DNA of 64,000 nt from UBA10161 sp964581105 (GTDB lineage Archaea > Micrarchaeota > Micrarchaeia > Anstonellales > Anstonellaceae). A program made the translations under genes and the position numbers. Location of the stretch: positions 17,921 to 81,920 of the forward strand of contig CAZOMB010000002.1 of the NCBI GenBank assembly GCA_964581105.1, given 5' to 3'. Under the pieces are notes generated by a model. The model was not told where the DNA came from, ran no database searches, and saw only the letters and a list, made by a program, of their open reading frames with translations. Positions 39,531-46,660 of this stretch are shown piece after piece; positions within the stretch are counted from its first letter, which is position 1, and every line of letters begins with the position of its first letter.

Positions 39531-40523
39531 GTGGTGGCAGTCCTTGAAAAAAAACTTATGGGAATGACCTCACCTGTGAGAAAGAGGCTTTTTAGGGTTT
39601 TTAGGAAAAAAAACACGCCAAAAGAAGTGTATGGCCTTCTTTCTGAATTTCTGTCAATGAGTGGAAAGCAGTTAAGGCCTGCCTTGTGCCTTGCTTCCTG
39701 TGAGGCTGTTGGCGGGTCAAAAAAAGAGGCCTTGCATGCAGCAGCCACAATAGAGATGTTCCATAACTTTACCCTGATACATGATGATATTGAAGATTCA
39801 TCCATACTGCGCAGGGGAAAGCCTTGCCTGCACATAAAATACGGACTGCCGCTTGCCCTTAATGCGGGAGATGGGTTGTTTATGATGGTCTGGCAAGAGG
39901 CCATGTCAATACCCCGGCCAAAAAGGGCGCAGGCACAAAAATACCTACTCTCAGCGTTTACCAAGGTTCTTGAGGGCCAGGCAAGAGAGCTTGGTTGGTA
40001 CCAAAAAAACAAATGGGATGTCTCAGAAAAAGAGTACTACCAGGTTGTTAGGGGCAAAACCGGTGCGCTTATTGCTGCTTCTTGTGGTGTTGGCGCATTT
40101 TTAGGGGGTGCAAGCAAAAAAACGTGCAAGGCACTCTCTGATTTTGGAATGAAATTAGGGGTAAGCTTTCAAATAATTGATGATGTGTTGAATGTTGTTG
40201 GCACTGAAAAAAAATACAAGAAAGAAATTGGGGGGGATATTAAGGAAGGAAAAAGGACGCTTATCACCATATGGGCCTTAAAGGCGCTTCCAACAAACAA
40301 GAGAAAAAAATTAAGAGCCCTCCTGCACAAACAGAACAAGAGCAAAAAAGATGTGGAAACTGTTATTTTACTCATGAAAGAGTCTGGAGCAACCAAAAAA
40401 GCGCTGCGGACTGCAGAAGAGTTGGTCAATGGTGCAGTGCGTGACCTCAAGGTGTTGCCAAAAACCAGGGCAAAGGACCTTCTCCTTGAGCTTGCAAAGT
40501 ACATTATACAGAGGGAAAGGTAG
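39531..40523 (+). CDS. Polyprenyl (geranylgeranyl) diphosphate synthase
   Basis: The protein is about 330 residues. The first Asp-rich motif is LIHDDIEDSS (near residue 84), the second QIIDDVLN with GGDIKEGKRT (near 220). KQLRP and RRGKPCLH complete the family pattern. It elongates allylic diphosphates, most likely to GGPP for GGGP synthase and lipids. The second motif has DDVLN where DDILD is usual, so the last Asp is Asn; this may alter product length or metal binding. GTG 39531 has GGTGGG four bases upstream. TTG 39516 or 39519 are alternatives for a leaderless start. Confidence 0.88.
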   Translation: MVAVLEKKLMGMTSPVRKRLFRVFRKKNTPKEVYGLLSEFLSMSGKQLRPALCLASCEAVGGSKKEALHAAATIEMFHNFTLIHDDIEDSSILRRGKPCLHIKYGLPLALNAGDGLFMMVWQEAMSIPRPKRAQAQKYLLSAFTKVLEGQARELGWYQKNKWDVSEKEYYQVVRGKTGALIAASCGVGAFLGGASKKTCKALSDFGMKLGVSFQIIDDVLNVVGTEKKYKKEIGGDIKEGKRTLITIWALKALPTNKRKKLRALLHKQNKSKKDVETVILLMKESGATKKALRTAEELVNGAVRDLKVLPKTRAKDLLLELAKYIIQRER

Positions 40524-40579
40524 GCTGAACATAGTTTTTTAAATTGGAACCGAGAAGAAAGGTGGGGCAGACCCAGGTG

Positions 40580-40849
40580 ATGTTTGTGACACTAAAGGTT
40601 TCGAAAATATATGGGATGGACATATACACTGATGGTGGTAGGTTCCTTGGTAGGGTCCAGGAGATTTTGCTTGACCTTGAAAAGGGGGAAGTTATCCGCC
40701 TTACTATGGAGCCGTTGAACTCTGTTTCAAAGGATGAGGCAAAAAGGATTTTGCGCGACAAGAGTGTGCTTTACAAGAGTGTAAAATCTGTTGAAGATGT
40801 TGTGGTTGTAACAAAAGGCGCAGTCTCTGCGTCAGGTCTTGAGTCTTGA
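40580..40849 (+). CDS. PRC-barrel domain protein, CdpB-like candidate
   Basis: This 89-residue protein begins MFVTLKVSKIYGMDIYTDGGRFLGRV, a PRC-barrel start, with LDLEKGEVIRLTM and a C-terminal SVEDVVVVTKGAV. It resembles the small PRC-barrel proteins that bind SepF in haloarchaea, although generic PRC-barrel proteins also occur in RNA-binding roles. ATG 40580 is directly behind AGGTG; the upstream TTG at 40544 adds 12 residues. It follows the prenyl synthase by 56 bases with a separate A/T-rich stretch. Confidence 0.8.
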   Translation: MFVTLKVSKIYGMDIYTDGGRFLGRVQEILLDLEKGEVIRLTMEPLNSVSKDEAKRILRDKSVLYKSVKSVEDVVVVTKGAVSASGLES

Positions 40850-40883
40850 GGGCTGGCCCCGCAATTCCGGTAATCTCCTTAAA

Positions 40884-40897
40884 TTTTTTTGTTTTTT
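40884..40897 (+). terminator. T-rich terminator after the PRC-barrel gene
   Basis: A run of T residues (TTTTTTTGTTTTTT) lies 35 bases downstream of the stop. Poly-T tracts of this kind end transcription in archaea. Confidence 0.5.
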
Positions 40898-40940
40898 ACC
40901 TCTAATATTGTTTGTTGTGTTAGGGTTTTGTGTTGTCTTT

Positions 40941-40956
40941 TGTAACCATGGTTACA
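40941..40956. promoter_or_regulatory. 16-base perfect palindrome in an intergenic A/T-rich region
   Basis: TGTAACCATGGTTACA is a perfect palindrome in a 205-base gap between a T-run terminator and the initiator tRNA. It is flanked by short A/T-rich direct repeats (AATAACTAATAACTAA). It could be an operator or a protein-binding site; no gene lies over it. Confidence 0.5.
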
Positions 40957-41054
40957 TTACATAATAATAAATAACTAATAACTAAATATAGCAATAAACA
41001 AATAAAAAACACCAACCAAACACCGGAACTCTGGGGGCCTGGCACAAAGAAAAA

Positions 41055-41129
41055 TAGCGGGAAGTGGATTTGAACCACTGATCTCTGGGTTATGAGCCCA
41101 GCGGGCACTCCAGACTACCCTATCCCGCT
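41055..41129 (-). tRNA. Initiator tRNA-Met (anticodon CAT)
   Basis: A 75-base cloverleaf folds without an intron. Acceptor AGCGGGA pairs with TCCCGCT, giving the A1-U72 pair typical of archaeal initiators. The D stem is GGGT/GCCC, the anticodon stem CTGGG/CCCAG has three G-C pairs beside the CTCATAA loop, and the T loop is TTCAAAT. These identify the initiator rather than elongator tRNA-Met. CCA is not encoded. An A/T-rich TTTTTATTTACA about 25 bases upstream is a possible promoter. Confidence 0.93.
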
Positions 41130-41163
41130 TCGTGCTGTTAAGAGAAGGTGTAAATAAAAACCC

Positions 41164-41814
41164 TTACCTTATTTTCCTTTCAAAGAAAACAAGTCCGCTT
41201 CCACATTTCTCACATTTGAATTGGTTTGAAAAGGCATCGTCAAACCCAACCATTTTTTCTGGGCTGCACAGCCTGCAATGGTACAAATCTCCCTCACTGA
41301 CTTCTATACTCTTGTCCAACGGCTTGGCAACACCACCAACAAACTCCTGCAGCCTGCCTTTGCTCATTTTCCAAATATATGAGTACCACCCACTGTCCCT
41401 GTCCCTTGTTCTGGTATAAGAGAAAAAACCATGACTGTGAAGGCGGTTGAGAACAACACGCACGTCACTGGTTTTTATCCCTGTTTTTCTTGCAAGGTCC
41501 TCATCTGACATATCCTTGTCAAATTCCCGTATAATGTTAATTGTGTTTTCCCCACCCATTTCAATAAAACGCTGCCTCACATCTGCGCTTGCAAGAAACC
41601 CTGCCCGCAGGCCTTTTGAATACAAGTCTTTTTTCACAATCCTGTCCGGTCTGCTCTTTTTCCCAACAAACCGTTTTGGTGTGGTTTTCCTATTTCTTTT
41701 CTTCAGGTTTTTTTTAAGAGCGTTTTTCCTCCCAAACCTTCTTGTTTTTGCTTTGGGCCTCCCAAACCTTGTTTTTTTGGTCGCCTTTTTAGGTTTGGCT
41801 CTTTTTTTAGCCAT
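41164..41814 (-). CDS. tfe: Transcription initiation factor E (TFE) with basic N-terminal extension
   Basis: In this 216-residue protein the TFE winged helix spans about residues 85-150 (ENTINIIREFDKDMSDEDLARKTGIKTSDVRVVLNRLHSHGFFSY). The zinc ribbon at the C-terminus has CRLC and CEKC (residues 183-206). The first 60-70 residues are an added tail of Lys/Arg, with repeats RFGRPKAKTRRFGRKNALKK, absent from typical archaeal TFE of about 170-180 residues. It could bind DNA or RNA non-specifically. A strong TATA box (TATATATAAGG) lies about 45 bases upstream, consistent with translation from ATG 41814. Confidence 0.9.
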   Translation of the reverse strand: MAKKRAKPKKATKKTRFGRPKAKTRRFGRKNALKKNLKKRNRKTTPKRFVGKKSRPDRIVKKDLYSKGLRAGFLASADVRQRFIEMGGENTINIIREFDKDMSDEDLARKTGIKTSDVRVVLNRLHSHGFFSYTRTRDRDSGWYSYIWKMSKGRLQEFVGGVAKPLDKSIEVSEGDLYHCRLCSPEKMVGFDDAFSNQFKCEKCGSGLVFFERKIR

Positions 41815-41857
41815 CTAAAATCACAAACAATTTCTGACCTTCCCCTTATATATACCT

Positions 41858-42388
41858 TCAATGGTTTTTACCACGAACGACAACCTTACCGCACTTATCT
41901 GGCACGATTTTAATCCTGCCCCCAAACTCCAGTCCCAATTCCCTACCTTTGAAAACCCTGTCCAAAAACATTGCAAGCGCAGCAACCTCCGAATGTGGTT
42001 GATTTGTGACAGCAAGATTGCAATCCACCATTTTGTAAAGTTCAAAAGGAACCTTTCCAGAGCCAACAACCACAACCCAATTCCCTTTGTCCATTTCTTT
42101 TGTTTTTTTTGAAAAATCCTCACCATACATTGTGAGATGCACAACTTTCCAACCTTGTTTTTTTCTTGACTTTAAGAACCTTTTCCAATTTTTCTCATAC
42201 TTTACTTTAAAATCACCACCCCACTGCCTGCCCACACTCTCAACAGTCTTTACAATAGGCAGATCCTTTTCACCACACAGTACCCCCTCTATTGCGCCAA
42301 GCGCCCGGGCCGCCAAAAATACATGGGTTGTAATTCTCTGGTCCCTTATTTTTCTGTGCCCCAACCTGAGCACGCATATTTTTACCAT
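41858..42388 (-). CDS. tRNA (cytidine(56)-2'-O)-methyltransferase
   Basis: This 176-residue SPOUT enzyme has the archaeal Trm56 signature LRLGHRKIRDQRITTHVFLAARALGA at the N-terminus, VVVGSGKVPFELYKMVDCNLAVTNQPHSEVAALAMFLDR near residues 107-145, and a short C-terminal strand region. It methylates the ribose of C56 in the T loop. ATG 42388 is preferred over ATG 42409 because it is 24 bases from the centre of the shared TATA box. It lies just upstream of tfe on the same strand. Confidence 0.9.
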   Translation of the reverse strand: MVKICVLRLGHRKIRDQRITTHVFLAARALGAIEGVLCGEKDLPIVKTVESVGRQWGGDFKVKYEKNWKRFLKSRKKQGWKVVHLTMYGEDFSKKTKEMDKGNWVVVVGSGKVPFELYKMVDCNLAVTNQPHSEVAALAMFLDRVFKGRELGLEFGGRIKIVPDKCGKVVVRGKNH

Positions 42389-42407
42389 GCCAAACCCACA
42401 CAGCCGC

Positions 42408-42416
42408 ATTTTAAAT
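42408..42416. promoter_or_regulatory. Shared bidirectional TATA box, Trm56 / PIN protein
   Basis: ATTTTAAAT is centred 24 bases from the Trm56 ATG (42388) and 28 bases from the PIN ATG (42440). A single element fits leaderless starts in both directions. Confidence 0.55.
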
Positions 42417-42439
42417 CCTTAATCTCAAAAAAGCCAAAT

Positions 42440-42829
42440 ATGAAGTCAATACTGGTGGATACAAACTTTTTGCTAGTCCCCTATGAGTGTAAAATCGACA
42501 TTGTAGCTGAGCTTTTGAGAGTTATACACTCTCCCTTTGCCCTTCTGGTAGCTTCTGGCACAATAGATGAATTAAAATCAATTGCAGGCAGGACAGGTAA
42601 AAGGGCAGCAGCCGCGCGGTTTTTCCTCCAGAACATTGAAAAATACAAAAAGCAAATAAATATAAAAACAATAAAAAGCAGCGGCAAGGTGGATATGTGG
42701 ATTATTAAATATGCACAGGAAAAAAACCTCTGTGTTGCAACAAATGACATTCCTTTGAGGAGAAAACTCCTGGCTTTGGGTGTGCCAGTAATAGCAGTGA
42801 AAGGAAAGTCAAAATTAGATTTTGTATAG
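42440..42829 (+). CDS. PIN-domain nuclease, Fcf1/Utp24-like
   Basis: This 129-residue single PIN domain contains ILVDTNFLLVPYECKIDIVAEL, with the first Asp at residue 6, TIDELKSIA with the Glu near 45, VDMWIIKYAQEKN with an Asp near 88, and CVATNDIPLRRKLLALGVPVIAV. The layout resembles the archaeal Fcf1-like group, which is related to the 18S rRNA-processing nuclease rather than VapC toxins. No antitoxin is adjacent. A longer frame back to 42323 is rejected because it runs into the Trm56 gene and the shared promoter. Confidence 0.82.
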   Translation: MKSILVDTNFLLVPYECKIDIVAELLRVIHSPFALLVASGTIDELKSIAGRTGKRAAAARFFLQNIEKYKKQINIKTIKSSGKVDMWIIKYAQEKNLCVATNDIPLRRKLLALGVPVIAVKGKSKLDFV

Positions 42830-42852
42830 GTTTTGGAAATTGAGGTGATTTT

Positions 42853-44913
42853 TTGGAAACATCAATTCTTCAGCTGGCTCTTTATGTGCCCCTGGTCCTA
42901 GGGATTTTAGGGGCATTATATGCAATCAAGCTTGCAAGTGGTGTATTTGAGTATGCCCAGGGCACTAAAAAAATGCAGAAAATCTCACGCGCAATAATGT
43001 CAGGTGCAGGTGCATATCTGAAAAGGCAATTCATAACAGTGGCAGTATTTACCATAATCCTCACAATTCCAATCTATTATGTTCTTGGCACCATTGTTGC
43101 AGCTGCCTTTCTTGTCGGGGCAATTTCCTCAGGCCTTGTAGGGTATTTTGGCATGTATGTTGCAGTGCGCTCAAATGCCAGGGCAGCCCAGGCATCTCTC
43201 ACAAGCATGCGAAAGGCGCTTAGCCTGTTGTTTTCAGCAGGCATGGTAAACGGAGCATTGGTTTCTGGCATTGGCCTGTTAGGGGTTTCAACCGTATTTG
43301 TTGGTGCTTACCTGGCTCTGGGCCAAGGGGAAGCAGCTCTTTCACAGGCAGGCAGGGCATTGATAGGGTTTGGCTTTGGCGCAAACGTGCTTGCCCTTTT
43401 CATGAGGGTTGGTGGAGGAATTTACACAAAGGCAGCAGATGTTGGTGCAGATTTGGTCGGAAAAGTGGAAAAGGGAATACCAGAGGACGACCCAAGAAAC
43501 CCTGCAACAATAGCTGACAATGTTGGCGACAATGTTGGGGACTGCGCAGGAATGGGCGCAGATGTTTTTGAGTCATACACAGTGACAATAATCGCAGCAA
43601 TGGTGCTTGGGGCAGTTGCGTTTGGGCTTATGGGCGCACTGTTTCCCTTGTTTGTAGCAGGCGGTGCAATGCTGCTTGGCTTTGCAGCAAGCAAAAAGGT
43701 CAAGTTAAAGCGCGAAAGCGAGTATCCTTTTGCTGCAATGAAAAGGGGCTTTACAGTATCAACAGTTCTCCAAGCAGTTTTCTTTTTTGCCCTCTCTTAC
43801 TATGTACTTAACAGCATTGCAGCATTTCTTGCTCTTTTGACTGGCCTTGTTGCAACTCACCTGATAATGGCATTCACAGATTACTACACCTCAACAAAAA
43901 GAAAACCAGTGCTTGAAATCGCAACAGCTGCAAAATCAGGGGCAGGAACAAACCTCATAGCAGGGTTAGGGGTTGGGATGGAATCAGCAGTTGCAGGAAT
44001 ACTGGTTGTTGCAGCAAGCATTTTCTTAGGATTTAATGGCCTTTGGCTTGAATCATTTGGCATATTTGGCTTAGGCTACTTTGGAATAGCTCTTGTTGGG
44101 CTTGGAATGCTCTCAACAACAGCAATGATAATGGCAATGGACACATTTGGCCCTATTGCAGACAATGCAGGGGGAATCGCACAAATGTCTGGCCTTGCCC
44201 GCAAAGGAAAGAAAAGGCTTGACAGGCTTGATGCTGTTGGCAATACAACAAAGGCAGTGACAAAAGGCTTTGCAATAAGCTCAGCAGCAATAGCAGCAGT
44301 TGCACTGTTTTCAACTTATTTTGAAAGCACAGGGCTTTCCTCAATAAACGTGGCAATGCCAACAGTATTTATCGGCCTTTTGATAGGTGGCGCAGTGCCA
44401 TTCATATTCTCTTCTTTGACAATGAAGGCAGTTGGCAGGGCAGCAAACCTTGTGGTGAATGAAGTCAGAAGGCAATTCCGCGACCCACGCATAATGAAAG
44501 GAACACGCGACCCAGATTATGCAAAATGCGTTGACATATCAACAAAAGCAGCAATAAGCTCACTTGTGCTTCCAGGCGCAATAGTTGTTCTTGTGCCAAT
44601 AATACTGGGCTATACGCTTGGTTTAGAGGCTCTGGGCGGCTTTTTGGCAGGAGCAATACTCGTTTCCCAGCTAATGGCAATATTCATGTCAAATGCAGGT
44701 GGAGCATGGGACAATGCCAAAAAGTACATTGAGGACGGCAAATTCGGGGGCAAGGGAAGCGAGGCACACAAGGCAGCAGTAGTTGGAGACACAGTAGGAG
44801 ACCCATTCAAAGACACGTCTGGGCCTGCCTTAAACCCAATGATAAAAGTGCTTAACATTGTTTCCCTGCTGGTAGCAGCAGTAATAGCAGGCACGCAGAT
44901 AGGTGCAATTTAG
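42853..44913 (+). CDS. hppA: Membrane-bound proton-translocating pyrophosphatase
   Basis: This 686-residue protein has about sixteen membrane helices. The catalytic region holds KAADVGADLVGKVEKGIPEDDPRN and ADNVGDNVGDCAGMGADVFESY (residues 195-245). A further site is GDTVGDPFKDTSGPALN near the C-terminus. In GNTTKAVTKG the Lys after GNTT marks the K+-independent, H+-pumping type. It uses pyrophosphate hydrolysis to energise the membrane. TTG 42853 follows GAGGTGAT with a four-base gap. The neighbours are unrelated. Confidence 0.95.
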   Translation: METSILQLALYVPLVLGILGALYAIKLASGVFEYAQGTKKMQKISRAIMSGAGAYLKRQFITVAVFTIILTIPIYYVLGTIVAAAFLVGAISSGLVGYFGMYVAVRSNARAAQASLTSMRKALSLLFSAGMVNGALVSGIGLLGVSTVFVGAYLALGQGEAALSQAGRALIGFGFGANVLALFMRVGGGIYTKAADVGADLVGKVEKGIPEDDPRNPATIADNVGDNVGDCAGMGADVFESYTVTIIAAMVLGAVAFGLMGALFPLFVAGGAMLLGFAASKKVKLKRESEYPFAAMKRGFTVSTVLQAVFFFALSYYVLNSIAAFLALLTGLVATHLIMAFTDYYTSTKRKPVLEIATAAKSGAGTNLIAGLGVGMESAVAGILVVAASIFLGFNGLWLESFGIFGLGYFGIALVGLGMLSTTAMIMAMDTFGPIADNAGGIAQMSGLARKGKKRLDRLDAVGNTTKAVTKGFAISSAAIAAVALFSTYFESTGLSSINVAMPTVFIGLLIGGAVPFIFSSLTMKAVGRAANLVVNEVRRQFRDPRIMKGTRDPDYAKCVDISTKAAISSLVLPGAIVVLVPIILGYTLGLEALGGFLAGAILVSQLMAIFMSNAGGAWDNAKKYIEDGKFGGKGSEAHKAAVVGDTVGDPFKDTSGPALNPMIKVLNIVSLLVAAVIAGTQIGAI

Positions 44914-45587
44914 GTCTTCAGCCGTTTTTGCACTGCTTTGCCTTCAAGTTCTCGCAGGGCATCCGCAGCAATCCATTTTGCAGACTTAGAGTCTATTTTC
45001 GCAATTTCTTTGCACACCCCCACAGCTTTCCTGTTAAGTGCCAGGTTTCTTTTCCCAATCTGCCTTAATGCCCAGTTAACTGCCTTTTTGACAAAATTCC
45101 TCCTATCTGTGGGCTCTCTTGCAATAATTGGGAAAAAGCTCTCAAAAGCCTTGTTTGGGGCATTTTTGTCATGCACAGCAAGGCACGCCATAAGCGCAAA
45201 GCCTGCCCGTTTTACAAACTCGCCCTTTCTTTTGCTCCACTCATTTGCCTTTATGTAGGCAAAAGGCGTCTTGTCAAACAAACTGGAGCACACCTGGTCG
45301 CAAACATCCCAAGAATCAAAGCCCTTTACCCATTCTTCCATCTGCCTTTCACTGACTTTTTCTGGTTCCCCAACAAACCCGGCAAGAAGCCTTGCCTCAT
45401 GAATACCAGTCTTCCAAAGCTCAAGCGAGAGCTTTTGGTTTTTGCCAATCATTTTTGCAAGCTTCCTGATTTTTGGCACACTTACTCCAAATGCCCTTTT
45501 TGTGTTAATGCCAAACCTTGCCATGCCTTTTTTGTTTTTCTTGCTTGCCCTTTTCCTCAGCCAGGAAACAGCCTTTTTCACATGCAT
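44910..45587 (-). CDS. DNA alkylation repair protein, AlkD-like HEAT-repeat
   Basis: This 225-residue helical protein has the AlkD pattern: RFGINTKRAFGVSVPKIRKLAKMIGK, then HEARLLAGFVGEP, and WVKGFDSWDVCDQVCSSLFDKTPFAYI. The C-terminal half has FVKKAVNWALRQIGKRNLALNRKAV. AlkD is a glycosylase for N3- and N7-alkylpurines, and related archaeal members may have repair or other roles. ATG 45587 (MHVKKAVSW) is 26 bases from the centre of a shared TATA box. The 3' end overlaps hppA by four bases. Confidence 0.85.
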   Translation of the reverse strand: MHVKKAVSWLRKRASKKNKKGMARFGINTKRAFGVSVPKIRKLAKMIGKNQKLSLELWKTGIHEARLLAGFVGEPEKVSERQMEEWVKGFDSWDVCDQVCSSLFDKTPFAYIKANEWSKRKGEFVKRAGFALMACLAVHDKNAPNKAFESFFPIIAREPTDRRNFVKKAVNWALRQIGKRNLALNRKAVGVCKEIAKIDSKSAKWIAADALRELEGKAVQKRLKT

Positions 45588-45607
45588 GCCAATCAATAAA
45601 ACAAAAA

Positions 45608-45618
45608 CCTATAAAAGG
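45608..45618. promoter_or_regulatory. Shared bidirectional TATA box, AlkD / small-gene operon
   Basis: CCTATAAAAGG is centred 26 bases from the AlkD ATG (45587) and 27 bases from the ATG at 45640. The element is nearly palindromic and serves both sides. Confidence 0.55.
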
Positions 45619-45639
45619 TGCAAACCTCACAGATTTCAT

Positions 45640-46068
45640 ATGGCAGCACAAGACCTGTCTCAAATTAAGCCAGAAAAAAGCCAGGAAGACTGGGGCACTG
45701 CTCTTCTTGTTGAAAAGCTCACAAGGGACACTGTTTACCAGGCTTTGCAAATATTCACAAAAGCAGCGTCTGGTAAAATAGGTGAAGTCCTGTTAAAGGA
45801 AAAAAGTGCAATCCCTGCAAAACTTTTTCATATGGCAGAGCACCCTGACAAATATGAGAACATGGGCGTAAAAATCGCAAGAACATCAGAATATGTGGAA
45901 GGGAAAAAGGAAAAAATAGAGGTTTTCAGTATCAGGCTTGAGGCAGACAAAATACTCACCTTGCGGGTCGGGGAAGACTTTACAGAAATCTCGCTTGCAA
46001 CAGGAACCAAGCTTGACGAAATAATCTCCCAACAGGGTGATAACATTAAATACGAGAAGTACACATAA
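45640..46068 (+). CDS. Hypothetical protein, first gene of a three-gene unit
   Basis: This 142-residue soluble protein starts MAAQDLSQIK. A longer frame back to 45442 overlaps AlkD and the promoter and is rejected. It is helical in its first half (EDWGTALLVEKLTRDTVYQALQIFTKAA) and beta-rich later (KIEVFSIRLEADKILTLRVGEDFTEISL). No family recognised. It is leaderless from a shared TATA box and is followed by two small genes. Confidence 0.6.
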   Translation: MAAQDLSQIKPEKSQEDWGTALLVEKLTRDTVYQALQIFTKAASGKIGEVLLKEKSAIPAKLFHMAEHPDKYENMGVKIARTSEYVEGKKEKIEVFSIRLEADKILTLRVGEDFTEISLATGTKLDEIISQQGDNIKYEKYT

Positions 46069-46086
46069 TTTAACCGAGGTAGTATT

Positions 46087-46263
46087 ATGGCAGAACTTGC
46101 ACAAAGCTCCCAAAAGGCAACCAGGTCAGTACAAAAGCGCACACAGGAGTTTGTCAAGCCAACAGACAAACTATTCATTGAGGGCAAAGCTGCGCAGGCT
46201 CTCGTCCAAAGGTCATTAAAGCCATACTATGCATTGGCAAAAAAGGCAATAAACCGCGCCTAG
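46087..46263 (+). CDS. Small 58-residue protein, unknown
   Basis: The short ATG frame is preceded by the GAGGTAG ribosome-binding stretch. The protein (MAELAQSSQK...) is positively charged and helical, with Lys/Arg/Gln-rich segments and SLKPYYALAKKAINRA at the end. It has no membrane segment. It lies between two other unknown genes, 18 and 23 bases away, which supports translation. No domain recognised. Confidence 0.55.
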   Translation: MAELAQSSQKATRSVQKRTQEFVKPTDKLFIEGKAAQALVQRSLKPYYALAKKAINRA

Positions 46264-46286
46264 TCTGCAGCAAAAGAGGCAATTAC

Positions 46287-46598
46287 ATGGCAACAAAAGA
46301 CAAATTCCCTGAAGTTGACCAGATTGCATGGGGCAAAATAAAGGAAGTGCGCGTATCATCTGACAAGGGAAAAGGAAGCTACAGCTTTGAGTTTGACTTG
46401 CACGGAAAAAAACAGATGATGACAATTACCATCTCCCCAAAGTCAACAGCATTCACGATTTCTGACAATAATGGCAACCCAATAGTGCATGCAACACAAA
46501 CAGGAAGCACAATAAGCCTTCTTGACTTCTCAAAAAAGGTCGGCTTAAAAGGCCCCTCAAGAAAGCTGCGGGGCCTAAAGCCAGTGAAAAAAAGATAA
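46287..46598 (+). CDS. Small beta-rich protein, unknown
   Basis: This 103-residue protein has alternating beta-strand-like segments: KIKEVRVSSDKGKGSYSFEFDLHGKKQMMTITISPKS, AFTISDNNGNP and GSTISLLDF. A basic C-terminal tail (GPSRKLRGLKPVKKR) suggests nucleic-acid contact. It is the third gene of the unit, and a hairpin with flanking T tracts follows it. No named family is recognised. Confidence 0.6.
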   Translation: MATKDKFPEVDQIAWGKIKEVRVSSDKGKGSYSFEFDLHGKKQMMTITISPKSTAFTISDNNGNPIVHATQTGSTISLLDFSKKVGLKGPSRKLRGLKPVKKR

Positions 46599-46604
46599 TC
46601 AGCC

Positions 46605-46660
46605 CTGTTTTTTTATCCACTGGAGCTGCGGCTCCACCATCTAAAAAAACACCTACCCTT
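46605..46660. terminator. Hairpin with T tracts between convergent genes
   Basis: TGGAGC (46621-46626) and GCTCCA (46631-46636) form a six-pair stem with a four-base loop. T-rich tracts flank it (CTGTTTTTTTATC before, CTTGTTTTTTTATT after; A-rich on the opposite strand). It separates the small-gene unit from the convergent DRG gene and could stop transcription from both sides. Confidence 0.5.

Noticed and set aside
40980..41040. Small gene in the A/T-rich intergenic gap before the initiator tRNA
   Set aside because: Frames there are short, lack a ribosome-binding site and run into the tRNA; the palindrome is the only clear feature.
42440..42829. VapBC toxin-antitoxin
   Set aside because: The PIN protein has the Fcf1-like layout and no antitoxin gene is adjacent.
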